In this document: in pieces, positions 10,916 to 20,260 of the stretch
Layout of the letters: every line of letters begins with the position of its first letter
Numbering within the stretch: the first letter of the stretch is position 1
Assembly (NCBI GenBank): GCA_036768485.1
Contig: JAVLUZ010000169.1
Coordinates: 536,005-600,004 of the forward strand
Length of the DNA stretch: 64,000 nucleotides
Origin: Mermis nigrescens
Taxonomy: Eukaryota; Nematoda; Enoplea; Mermithida; Mermithidae
Direction of reading: 5' to 3'
The notes under the pieces: model-generated
Database searches by the model: none
What the model saw: only the letters and a program-made list of their open reading frames with translations
Told to the model about the DNA's origin: nothing
Translations under genes and position numbers: made by a program

Positions 10916-11500
10916 CTGCTCGATCTTCCGGTTTGCTCAATACAAATTTGTGTCGAGGGGGCAGCCATATTGGGAAAACAATACTTTAAGCTGTAGCTGT
11001 CTAAATACTTTACATAATTCAACAAATAAGCGCATTTTGAAAAGAGCGAAGAAAGAGCTTTTAAATAATCACTTGCTTGTCCGATTTAAACAGGTAGGAA
11101 AAAAGTTCAATATGGCTGCCATTTTAATTACTGTACTGAGATTAGTGCGTTTTTTACAATTTAAAATTTATAATGTTTCAATGCTTCAGGATAGTTGGCA
11201 TTTGTTTCTAAGAATAGATAGAGAATTGGATGCTCTTTCTAATGAGATATGTTGAAGAGTATGACTTTTAATAGATTTTCCGATCTTGGCATTTTCAATT
11301 GAAAAATCATTCATGTTACACTGAAAACGACCATAAAACTTGCTAAGTATTAATGCTTTGTTTAGCAATGTCTCAACTCATATGTATGATGTTCAAATTC
11401 ATTTATCAGTTCTCTTTACTAAGAGACTTTAATAAAAGATTAGTTTTTCTAATTAATCATTGTAAAAACGAATCTGGTTTAGAGAACTGATCGGTGCATT
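10916..11500 (+). repeat. Segmental duplication, copy 2, left part
   Basis: Matches 6785-7373 with scattered substitutions. Both copies run into the TRIM-3 LTR. An apparent 132-codon frame at 10857-11255 crosses the breakpoint with the TRIM-1 LTR and encodes nothing recognisable. Confidence 0.75.
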
Positions 11501-11717
11501 TGTCAGGGATGACAGCTGACGCAACAGCTGAAACTCAATCAGATATTGCAGTACAAATAAAATAAAAGGAAAAAAAGGTTCTTAGCAAGAGAACCGCTCT
11601 TGGCGCACTTGGTAAACACAACTCTGCTGGGAGTCAGCGCTGATTAAGGTTGGCTGGTTTGACACCAGCTGACACCGGTTTTGCGCTCAACAAGCGTCCC
11701 CAATTACTTATGTGACA
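11501..11717 (+). mobile_element. TRIM-3 5' LTR
   Basis: Runs from TGTCAGGGATGACAGC to TTATGTGACA, 217 bp. It is followed at once by TGGTGAGACTGAACAGT, which looks like a primer-binding site (TGG directly after the CA end). It contains the structured motif, here with ACCGCTC in place of the first ACCGGTC. Confidence 0.7.
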
Positions 11718-12189
11718 TGGTGAGACTGAACAGTATATGACGTCAGTCATTGACAATGGACCTTGCACATTATGGGCCAAATGAGCCAAAATTTGAAAAA
11801 CTAAGGCAAAAAATTTAAGCCAATCGATCTACTATATATTTTTGAAAGTTTGTTTGTTTGTATATATGTTTGTGCCGGGTTGGCTCTGGCCCAATGAAAT
11901 TTGGTGGGCTGATATTTTGGGCCGAGGTCGGTCCAATGGGGGAAGGAGCCGTAGCCATCTTGAAATTTCGACAAACGCACCCATTGGCCCTGGGCAGAAA
12001 GGGAGCAGGGTTTGGCCCCTGTGCTATAAGCCTCCACGATTTCGGGAGATGGCCGATTTTTTGCTATCTTTTTCAAAAATTAGTTTATACTGTTTGTATA
12101 GGGATACCCCGGCCAAGAGGAGCATGCCTGGCGACACTATGTACAATGTTATATGTTATAGCATTGGTTGGCACTGTGAAACATCAAAA

Positions 12190-12650
12190 TACGGGTTTAA
12201 CCAAATGATGCTATAACATAGGCAATTTTATAAGATAGGCATGGTATAAGATACTATGTGCAACAAGATAAGCAATGCTATAAGATAGGACGTGATATAA
12301 GACACTCTGTGCTACAGGATAGGCAATACTATAAGATAGGACGTGATATAAGACACCCCGCGCTACAAGATAGATAATGCTATAGGATAGAACGTTATAA
12401 AAGATACCCCGTGCTACAAGATAGGCAATGCTTTAAGACAGGAAGTGATATAAGATAACCCGAGCTGCAAGATAGGCAATGTTATAAGATAGTATGGGAT
12501 ATAAGATACCCTGTGCTACGAGATAGGCAATGCTATAAGATAGGTTTGGTATAGATACCCTGTCTGTGCCATAACATGCAGTGATATAAGATAGGAGATA
12601 CCATCAGCTATAACATATCACGTGATATATGACACCCTTTGCTACAACCA
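12190..12650. repeat. Minisatellite, about 58-60 bp unit, inside Helitron
   Basis: About seven diverged copies of a unit containing GGCAATGCTATAAGATAGG, then CGTGATATAAGACACCC and GTGCTACAAGATA. Spacing is about 58-60 bp. Non-coding. Confidence 0.75.
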
Positions 12651-13090
12651 ACAAAAAATTTTTAAAACATCAAAAATATGGTTTGACCGAAAAATTTTTC
12701 GAAACATCCTAAAACATCAAAAATATGGTTTGACGAAAAAAATTTTCCAAAATATCCCAAAACATCAAAAATATGGGTTTGCTTAAAAAATTTTTCCAAA
12801 ACATCCTAAAACATCAAAAATATGGTTTGATGACAAAAATTTTCCAAAACATCCCAAAATATCAAAAATATGAGTTTTATTAAAAAAATTCCCAGAACAT
12901 CCCAGAACATCCCAGAACATCAAAAATATAATTATGGGTAAACAATTTTCAAAACCATTCTGCAACGTCAAAAATATGGATTTGATCAAAAAAATGGTTG
13001 ACAAAAGACATTTTAAAAAATCCAAAAAATAAAATATGGTTTATACCAACAATTTTTTTAGAAATATCCCAAAAACATCAGAAGTCTTGA
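12651..13090. repeat. Minisatellite, about 45 bp unit, inside Helitron
   Basis: About nine diverged copies of AAAACATCAAAAATATGG, then TTTGACCAAAAAATTTTCC. It directly abuts the previous array with a different unit, so two independent tandem expansions sit side by side in one Helitron. Confidence 0.7.
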
Positions 13091-13338
13091 AAAATAAAAA
13101 ATACAAGAGACATATAAATTCCATATAGCTATCAGGCCTAAGTTCAGCCCGGGCAACGCCGGGCAGCTCATCTAGTATCTTATAAATTGAATATGGATGA
13201 AGAGCTAAAGGCCCCAAAGCTTATTATTATATATTCGATTACTTAGGTCAAAAGGCATAAAAATTTCCTAAGTTAGTCCATATTGACACAATACATATCC
13301 AGCAGCGACGAGGACGCCGCTTCTCTGAAGAAGTGGAA

Positions 13339-13554
13339 TGTCAGGGATGACAGCTGATGCAACAGCTGAAACTCAATCAGATATTGCAGCACAAATAAGA
13401 TATAATGAACAAGGTGCTTAAGCAAGAAAACCGGTCTTGGTTCAGTTTATAACACAACTGTGCTGGGAGTCAGTGCCGATAAAGGTTGGCTGGTTCGACA
13501 CCAGCTGACACCTGTTTTGCCTTAAACCAGCGTCCACTATTCATTCCTGTGACA
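13339..13554 (+). mobile_element. TRIM-3 3' LTR
   Basis: Runs from TGTCAGGGATGACAGC to CATTCCTGTGACA, 216 bp. It is preceded by the polypurine GAAGAAGTGGAA. Its right flank (CATCGTTGAAGATT) is identical to the flank right of the solo LTR at 7587. Confidence 0.7.
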
Positions 13555-13693
13555 CATCGTTGAAGATTAAAAAGTCTTTGTTCTGTACATTGTACTTACA
13601 TGAAGTCCTCTTCTGACGTGAAAAATATTTTTTAGATCGCCAAGAAAGTTAGTGAACCTCATTAATGAGTACTAATCCGAGCGAAGTAGGTAC
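13555..13693 (+). repeat. Segmental duplication, copy 2, middle part (up to TRIM-2 insertion)
   Basis: Matches 7587-7720 and ends at GGTAC. The last four bases, GTAC (13690-13693), are repeated at 18957-18960 after TRIM-2. The continuation of copy 1 (GGTACCGAAAAAT at about 7716) shows the unoccupied site. Confidence 0.8.
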
Positions 13694-13705
13694 TGTAACT
13701 AGTGT

Positions 13706-13885
13706 TGTAAAAGATATCTTTATCTTTATCTTTTTAGCAAGATAAAGATAAAGATAAAGATATCTTTATCTTTATCTTGACGATTTCTTTATTTTATCTT
13801 TATCTTTATCTTTATCTTTTAGGAAAATCACAGGCTATCTTTATCTTTTTGATAGGAATTTATCTTGCTAAAAAAGATAAAGTAT
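13706..13885. repeat. (TTATCT)n simple repeat, left arm
   Basis: Runs of AAGATA and TTATCT in both orientations, so the left end itself can fold. It mirrors the array at 17605-17780. Confidence 0.85.
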
Positions 13886-14039
13886 GTACATAAGTTGGCA
13901 CGTAATCCAAAATGTAGGTTTGACGTGAAATACACTTAGACGCATTCAAGTTTCACTGTAGTACAAGAAAGAAAAGAAAACGATTGTTTAAACCCTACAT
14001 CGTGCGGCTCAAACTAATGCCTGTATATCGAGGGTGTGG

Positions 14040-15305
14040 GCAAAATCCGGAAACGGAAATGGAAATAGAAACAATGGGCAAAATATGGAAACGGAAACGT
14101 AGTTATAGTATTTTGCACACAGTTCCGTTGGGGGTTTCTCCGTTCTGAGGGTAATCCAAAGTGCCGGAAACGGGGTTCCCCAAGTAGGGCCTATCAGGGT
14201 CAACACACCCAACACCGTTTCCTACAAAATTTCACCCACTGAAGGGGAGTTTAGGGGCTCGAAAATGGGGTACCCCATAATTCAATTGTGAAGCTGAACC
14301 CGGTTTCGTCTGGGGTTTCCCCGCCTGGAGTGGCCTAAAGTGGCAGAACTGGGGTTCCCCAAGTAGAACCTATCAATGTGAACACCCCCAACCTCGTTTC
14401 CAGCAAAATTTCTCCCACTCTGGGGGGTTTAGGGGCATGGAAACGGGGTACCACATAATTCAAGTGTGAAGCTCAACCCAGTTCCGTCGGGGGTTTCTCC
14501 ACCCTGGGAGTGGTCCAAAGTGGAGGACCAGGGTTCCCCAAGTAGGAGCTATTGATGTGAATATCCCAACCCCGTTTCCGGTTAATTTTCTCCCACTGAA
14601 GAGGAAGGGGCTCGGAAATGGGGTACCCCATTATTCATATGTGAAGCTGACCCCGGTTCCATTGGGGGATTCTCCACCCTGGGGTTGGTCCAAAGTGCCG
14701 GAACCGCGGTTCCCCAAGAAGGGTCCATCAGGGTCAACACCTCTAACCCCATTTCCGGCTGAATTTAACCCACTGAAGGGGATTTTAGGGGCTCGGACAC
14801 GGGTACCACATTATTTATATGTGAATCTGACCCCGTTTCCGTCGGGGGTTTCTCCGCCCTGGAGGCGGCACAAAGTGCTAGAAGCGGGGTTCCCCAAGTA
14901 GGGCTATCAGGGTGAACACCCCAACCTCGTTTCCGGCCAATTTTCTCTCACTGAAGAGGGGTTTAGAGACTCGGAAATCGGTTACCCCATTATTCATATA
15001 TGTAGCTGACCCCAGCTCCATCGGTAGTTTCTCTGCCCCGGGGTAGTCCAAAGTGTCGGAACCGGGGTTCCGTAAGTAGGGCCCATCAGGTTCAACACCC
15101 AACCCCATTTTTGGCTAAATGTTACCCATATAATGGGGGTTTAGGGACTAGGAAACTTAGTAGCTCATTATTCATATATGTAACTGACCATGGTTCATTA
15201 GGGGGTTTCTCTGCCATAGGAGTAGTCCAAAGTGGCGGAACCGGGTATTCGCAAGTGGGACTCATTAAGGTCAACACCCCCAACACCGTTTCCAGGCAAA
15301 ATTTT
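14040..15305. repeat. 180-bp satellite array, forward arm
   Basis: About seven units of about 180 bp. Each has AACCGGGGTTCCCCAAGTAG, AGGGTCAACACCCCCAACC, CACTGAAGGGGGTTTAGGGG and GGTACCCCATTATTCATA. The unit holds GGTACC and AACCCCGTTTCC phrases. Frames such as 14557-14901 are read-through of the repeat, not genes. Confidence 0.85.
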
Positions 15306-16935
15306 ACCCATGTACATATATGAATAATAAGGTACCCCATTTTCGAGCCCCTAAACCCACCTTGATTGGGAGAAATTTTGCTGGAAAGAGGGTTGAGGGT
15401 GTTCAGATTAATAGGTCCTACTTGGTGAACCCCGGCTACGGCACTTTTGACTGCCCCCAGAGCGAAGAAACCCCCAATGGAAAAGGGTTCAGTTTCACAT
15501 TTGAATTATGTGGTACCCCATTTCCGAGCCCCTAAACCCTCCCTCCTTCAGTAAATGAAAAATTTTTGGAAAAGGGGTTGGTGGTGTTGATGCTCCTGAT
15601 GGGCCCTACTTGCGACCCCGGTTCTGGCACTTTAGACTACTTCAATGGCGGAGAAACCCCTAACAGAACCGGGGTTTCTCATATAAATAATGGGGAATGG
15701 GGTACCCCGTTTCCGAGTTCCTAAACCCCCTTCAGTGGGAGAAATTAGGCCGGAAATGGGGTTGAGGAACCCCGGTTCCACACTTTGGACCACCCCAGGT
15801 GCGAAGAAACCCATAACGGAACCGTGGTCAGCTACATATATGAATAATGAGGTACTCCGTTTCCGCGCCCCTAAACCCCCTTCCATGGGTAAAATTTTGC
15901 CAGAAACGGGGTTGCGGGTGTTGACCCTGATGGGTCCTACTTGGGGAACCCGGGTTCCGCCACTTTGGACTACCCTCAGAGCGGAGAAACCCCCGACGGA
16001 ACTGGGGTCAGCTACATGTATGAATAATGAGCTACTAAATTTCTTAGTCCCTAAACCGCCTATTCTATGGGTAAAATTTTGCCGAAACGGGGTTGGGGGT
16101 ATTGCCCCTGATGAGCCCTACTTACGGGCCCCGGTTCCGGTACTTTGGACTGCCCCCAGGGCGGAGAAACCCCCGACCGAGCTGGGGTCAGCTACATATG
16201 TGATTAATGGGGTACCCTGTTTCTGAGCCCCTAAACCCCCATTCCATGCAGCGTTTTTTGGCACAAGGTCCGTTTGTAAATGTGCATAGTCCCCAAAAGT
16301 CTTGGTACATTTCGTGCATGCAAATTTTTGTGTACTAAAATATGGTACAATAGCAATTTTAGTGTTGTAAAAACAGAGTTGTTCGACTTTCGGTAGTGTA
16401 TTTCAGCTTATTTCTGGGTCTCTTAAGGCAAAAATCAACAAGAATTGTCTTAAAACGGCGCGAAGCGTCAAAAAATTTTGTCATTTTTCCTTTTGAAATG
16501 CAATTTCTGCAATTATAAAGATATATAGAACACACAATTATTCATTTCACAAATTTTTTCGAATTTTAGACCTTTTTTGCAATTTTTGACTTCCCAAAAA
16601 TCGTTGTACATGTTCAAAGACGGTCCCAAAAACTTTTTGTACATCGGGAAAAATCTTTGCCGAATACAGAAAAACGCTGCTTCCATGCGTAAGATTTTGC
16701 CAGAAACGGGGTTGGGGGTTTTGACCCTGATGTGCCCTTCTTTTGGAACCCTGGTTATGGCACTTTGGACTACCCCCAGGTCGGAGAAACTTTCAACGGA
16801 ACCGTGGTCAGCCTCTCAAATGAATAATGGGGTACCCAGTTTCCGAGCCCCTATATCTCCCTCAAGTGGGAGAAATTTAGCCAGAATCGGGGTTTGGGGT
16901 GTTCACCCTGATGGGCCCTACCCCGGTTCCGGTGC
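15306..16935. repeat. 180-bp satellite array, inverted arm
   Basis: The same unit in reverse orientation, about six copies, interrupted at 16249-16680 by a TIR element. The switch of orientation is at about 15305-15325, where TATATGAATAATAAGGTACC begins the inverted arm. The 178-codon frame at 15690-16226 is repeat read-through. Confidence 0.85.
16249..16680. mobile_element. TIR element inserted in satellite (CAGCG family), 432 bp
   Basis: Ends CAGCGTTTTTTGG and GAAAAACGCTGC. It is flanked by TTCCATG on both sides (16242-16248 and 16681-16687), a 7-bp duplication. The neighbouring intact satellite units read straight through TTCCATG followed by GGTAAAATTTTGCC, confirming insertion. The body contains GGCGCGAAGCGTC and TACAAAGA/TTTGTAC phrases. 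A related copy lies at about 33024-33473. Confidence 0.75.
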
Positions 16936-17061
16936 TTTGGATTGTTTCCGTCTCCGTTTCCGGCTTTTACACATCGTTTCCATTTCCAGATTTTACCCAA
17001 CGTTTCCGTTTTCGTTTCGATGCTTGCGAAAAGAAAGAAATGACTTGCGGTCAGCGAGTAC

Positions 17062-17228
17062 CAGGCACATAGCTCTGGGGGAATGGAAGGGTCCGGCCGG
17101 ACCTCCCAAAATTCAGTGGATAGGACTTTTTAAACGTTATTTTGTGCTATTTTTGGCCATTTTGGGCTTAGCTTCCCGAAATTGGTGTTGGTTCCCCACC
17201 AAAATAGGACGGCCAATTACGTGCCTGG
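17062..17228 (-). mobile_element. hAT-type MITE family B copy
   Basis: Ends CAGGCACATAGCTC and TTACGTGCCTG. The body has the family phrases AAACGTTATTTTGTGC and ATAGGACGGCC. It lies in the right arm of the fold-back element. The target duplication is not clear here, unlike other copies. Confidence 0.6.
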
Positions 17229-17604
17229 CCAGTGGTAGTATTACGTGGGTCAGTTAGATACTGCGGGTAAACCTCCAAACCTACAATTATGTGTGCTTCA
17301 TGCCTATTACCTCTTTGACCTCTGGTTTATTGCACTTCAAATACAACATTCTCCTATAGTCTGTTTCATTTAACTTCGCGGTTTTCTTCTGAAATTTTCC
17401 ACAAGAATCAGGCTACAAAAGAGGTTTAAACTGTTGATGCAGTAATGCGGCTCAAAACAAGCATACGTCTCTATATGACTCAACATACTGTTATATATCA
17501 TATTTATTGTATTACTTTAAAACACTTTTGTAACCGCTTCAAACTTTTTCAAAAACCTAAAAGTTAAATGAACCAGACTATAGGTCCAGGCGACCATATT
17601 TACA

Positions 17605-17780
17605 CATTATCTTTATCTTTATCTATATCTTTATCTTTTTGGTTCCTTTATCTTGCAAATTATCTTTATCTTTATCTTTCTTAATTTTTTATCTTTATCT
17701 TTATCTTTTTCTTTATCTTTTAGATTTTAAAATTTCAACTTTATCTTTATCTTTTATCTTGCAAAAATTCCTTATCTTTT
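17605..17780. repeat. (TTATCT)n simple repeat, right arm
   Basis: Long TTATCT/TTTATC runs leading to the right TIR, the mirror of the left array. Confidence 0.85.
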
Positions 17781-18226
17781 ACAACACTAACTGTAACTGC
17801 TGTCAGTAGTTACACGCCTTTTGAACTCCGGTTCAAACGCCTATGACGGGAAGTTAATACCCCAACAGGCATTAAAGCCGATGACGAGCAAAGACGGGCT
17901 ATAGCGGCATGCCTACCATGCTCACCAGGCAAGCCAATGACGAGCTAAGACGGGCTATCGGTATGCCTACCACGCTCACCAGGCAATTATGCTCACCAAT
18001 CGATCGAGCACATGTGTTGTTCTCTTGGTGTTGCATTTGATCGATATTGCACGCCGCCTTTTCAACGGCGCTGCAGTCGGGTGTTAACCTCTGAGTTTAT
18101 GCTTCGGGTGGGCATAAAACTCAGCCGATCTCGTTTTTCTTCGAGCGCTGGTTCGGCTCGCGAAAGCGACCGAACACTGATCAGTGGCGGGTCTTCGGGT
18201 CTGCCCAGTTTTGTGAGACTCTTACA

Positions 18227-18294
18227 AGTGGAGGTCCCACGGAGATCCCTTCGGGTCGCTCGCCCGAAGGGCCCCTTCTTTAAGGGGAGGGTAG
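18227..18294 (+). mobile_element. TRIM-2 interior, only 68 bp
   Basis: Two bases after the LTR, TGGAGGTCCCACGGAGATC (from 18229) fits a tRNA primer-binding site. AAGGGGAGGGTAG (18282-18294) is a polypurine tract touching the next LTR. Between them is a GC-rich hairpin (CCCTTCGGGTCGC/GCCCGAAGGG). No coding capacity. This is smaller than the already minimal TRIM-1 interior. Confidence 0.75.
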
Positions 18295-18956
18295 TGTAAC
18301 TGCTGTCAGTAGTAACACGCCTTTTGAACTCCGGTTCAAACGCCTGTGACAGCAAGTTAATACCCCAACAGGCATTAAAGCCGATGACGAGCAAAGACGG
18401 GCTATAGCGGCATGCCTACCATGCTCACCAGGCAAGCCAATGACGAGCTAAGACGGGCTATTGGTATGCCTACCACGCTCACCAGGCTATTATGCTCACC
18501 AATCGATCGAGCACATGTGCTGTTCTCTTGGTGTTGCATTTGATCGGTATTGCACGCCGCCTTTTCAACGGCGCTGCAGTCGGGTGTTAACCTGTGAGTT
18601 TATGCTTCGGGTGGGATGTAACGGGGCGCCGCCTCCCTCCGTTACATGAGCAAAATTTTACCCGCACCGGTTTCCCGGATCTTCCGCTCTGATTCGCGTG
18701 TGCAGTACTAATCGACTACTCGGGCTCTTGCTCACAACTGCGCAAAGTATTGAAGAATATTGAGAAACCATGAAACATAAACGTCACCGGTTAAACTTCA
18801 AAGTAGGCATTTCTAGCCATGTAGTAGCACTCCTGCTACAGGCATAAAACTCAGCCGATCTCGTTTTTGTTTGAGCGCTGTTTCGGCTCGCGAAAGCGAC
18901 CGAACACTGATCAGTGGCGGACCCTCGGGTCTGCCCAGTTTTGTGAGACTCTTACA
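18295..18956 (+). mobile_element. TRIM-2 3' LTR, carrying a 227-bp insertion
   Basis: Begins TGTAACTGCTG, ends CTCTTACA and is followed by the GTAC target duplication. Compared with the 5' LTR it has about 227 extra bp between GCTTCGGGTGGG and CATAAAACTCAGCC (about 18616-18841). The insert starts TGTAACGGGGCGCC and ends CTGCTACA, so it is itself LTR-like (TG...CA, TGTAAC hairpin), possibly a solo LTR of yet another family. Its own target duplication is not clear. Confidence 0.7.
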
Positions 18957-20260
18957 GTACCGAAAAAATTCGAAAAATCGTCGCAGAAAAATGGCTAAAA
19001 TCATCAAAAAGTACTCCTGTTGCGCCCAACTATTTTTTTACGACAGGGCGGCAACCCTTTCCCACCCCCCTCTAAATTTGCGCTTTTGTACACTTGTGTG
19101 AAACAGCCTGCAATTCAACGCAAAAAGCTTTCTATGATTTGTATTGGTAACTACGCGAGCAGGCTGATGCGCTTACGACTGAAAAGACATACTACTGTTA
19201 TACTGTAGCTAGAATTGAGCGAGCAGCAGCGCAGCAGTTGCCATTTCCAACGACGTTTTCTCCTTATTTACAGGTTTTTGTGAACCAAAATTTCGAGATG
19301 TGGAAAAAATTTTGGGCTTGATATACATCTTGGAAAATTTTTGTAATGCAAGAATGCGTTCTAGAAGGGTAAAATTCCAAACTTTCCCAGCGCTTCGCGC
19401 CGGAATTGATTTACCTATTTTTAATGTTTTTTATTAATGTTCGTGGCGCGCCGCATCGATTGCAGCACTTTTATCGACAACTTGCTTTAAAGCTTCGCCA
19501 CTATTGAGAACCCTTATCTACTGAACAGATTTGGTAAATTTTTGTAATGCACAAATGCGTGCTAGAGAGCCAAAATGTCAAAATTTTCCGGCGCTTAGTG
19601 GCAAAATCCCAGATATGAAAATTTTGCATTTTGAGTTTTTAAGGTTTGTCGTGGGTTTTTGGTGGGTTTAAGGGGTTTTTCGTGGGTTTTTGGTGGGTTT
19701 TTCGGAATTTCCGGTGGTTTTTTCCTGATACAAACCAGACTTGTCACTTAGGTATAAACATTGACTTGGCTTACTTTGTGACGGCTAAAGTTAATAATAT
19801 GGTACTTTTAGAAAAGAAGCAAAACGAATACGGAATGCCAAAATTTTTGTGCCAAACTGGTAGAACATGATAAATTGAAGTGCGGAAAAAATTGGTGAAA
19901 ATCTGAGCCATACTTCCAAAGTTGCAGGCAACTGTCGATTTGAGTGTTGGGTGGGACGATTGAACGGCTCGATCCAAGGACTTACACATTTGTCAGAAAT
20001 GAATAATATGGGCTGAAATTCTGGAAGGAAGCATAGCAATGAAGGAGAAACAATAAAAAAGGCGCGGAAAGCTGTTTGAAATTTAAAAAAAAACTTTAAA
20101 AAAACTTTCATTTTTTTGCATGTTTTTTTCGGTTTTACTTGATAAGATATAGGAAAATCTAAGTTTTTGCTTCTAATATACTTAGGCTTAGGCTTAGTAT
20201 ATCTCAAAAGGTGTTTTAAGCTGCTTAGGTCGAGGTCGCTCCCGCTCAGGTCAATGTATA
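18957..20260 (+). repeat. Segmental duplication, copy 2, right part
   Basis: Matches 7716-9346, lacking the family C insertion. It then continues past the point where copy 1 meets the gap (CGAGGTCGCTCCCGC). Phrases GTGGGTTTTTGGTGGG and GGCGCTTCGCGCCGG-like palindromes recur. No protein is supported in either strand. Confidence 0.75.

Larger units (their letters stand above)
11828..13175 (+). mobile_element. Non-autonomous Helitron, 1.35 kb
   Basis: It starts TCTACTATATATTTTTGA after an A and ends CTAG before a T, the A/T target of Helitrons. A 6-bp-stem hairpin, GCCCGGGCAACGCCGGGC (13147-13164), lies 7 bases before the CTAG end, as the family requires. The 5' 250 bp includes unrelated open frames with no domain. 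The interior carries two minisatellites. No Rep-helicase is present, so it depends on another element. Host TRIM-3 sequence resumes on each side. Confidence 0.8.
11718..13338 (+). mobile_element. TRIM-3 interior, split by a Helitron
   Basis: Starts with the PBS-like TGGTGAGACTG and ends with the purine run GAAGAAGTGGAA just before the 3' LTR. Without the Helitron (11828-13175) the original interior is about 270 bp with no readable protein. TRIM-3 is therefore a second miniature LTR element of about 0.7 kb. Possible 4-bp target sites are CATT (left) and CATC (right), an imperfect match. Confidence 0.6.
13700..17789. mobile_element. Fold-back hAT element, 4.09 kb, satellite arms
   Basis: Termini are TAGTGTTGTAAAAGATA and TATCTTTTACAACACTA (the last 17 bp is a perfect inverted repeat apart from the simple-repeat join). 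It is flanked by the perfect 8-bp duplication ACTGTAAC (13692-13699, 17790-17797). Inside come (TTATCT)n blocks at both ends, then 180-bp satellite units in one orientation (about 14040-15300) and in the opposite orientation (about 15310-16930), so the whole element is a giant palindrome. There is no transposase. TIR sequence and 8-bp TSD place it in the hAT superfamily. Confidence 0.85.
13694..18226 (+). mobile_element. TRIM-2 5' LTR, interrupted by the fold-back hAT
   Basis: The LTR begins TGTAAC (13694-13699), is interrupted by the hAT element, resumes after its duplicated target and ends CTCTTACA at 18226. The uninterrupted length is 435 bp. TGTAA/TTACA are its inverted ends. It carries two tandem copies of a unit of about 55 bp (GATGACGAGCAAAGACGG type, about 17878-17985) and several GC-rich hairpins. 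Target duplication is GTAC (13690-13693 and 18957-18960). Confidence 0.75.

Noticed and set aside
10857..11255. 132-codon open frame
   Set aside because: It crosses the breakpoint between the TRIM-1 LTR and the duplicated segment. The matching part of copy 1 (6785-7130) has stops, and no domain is visible.
11842..12216. Overlapping frames of 124 and 116 codons at the Helitron 5' end
   Set aside because: They overlap in different frames and on the opposite strand (91 codons), show no Rep or helicase motif and sit in a non-autonomous element.
14557..16226. Frames of 114 and 178 codons with repeated TPFP and APKPP phrases
   Set aside because: They follow the 180-bp satellite unit, appear on both strands and change with the repeat orientation.
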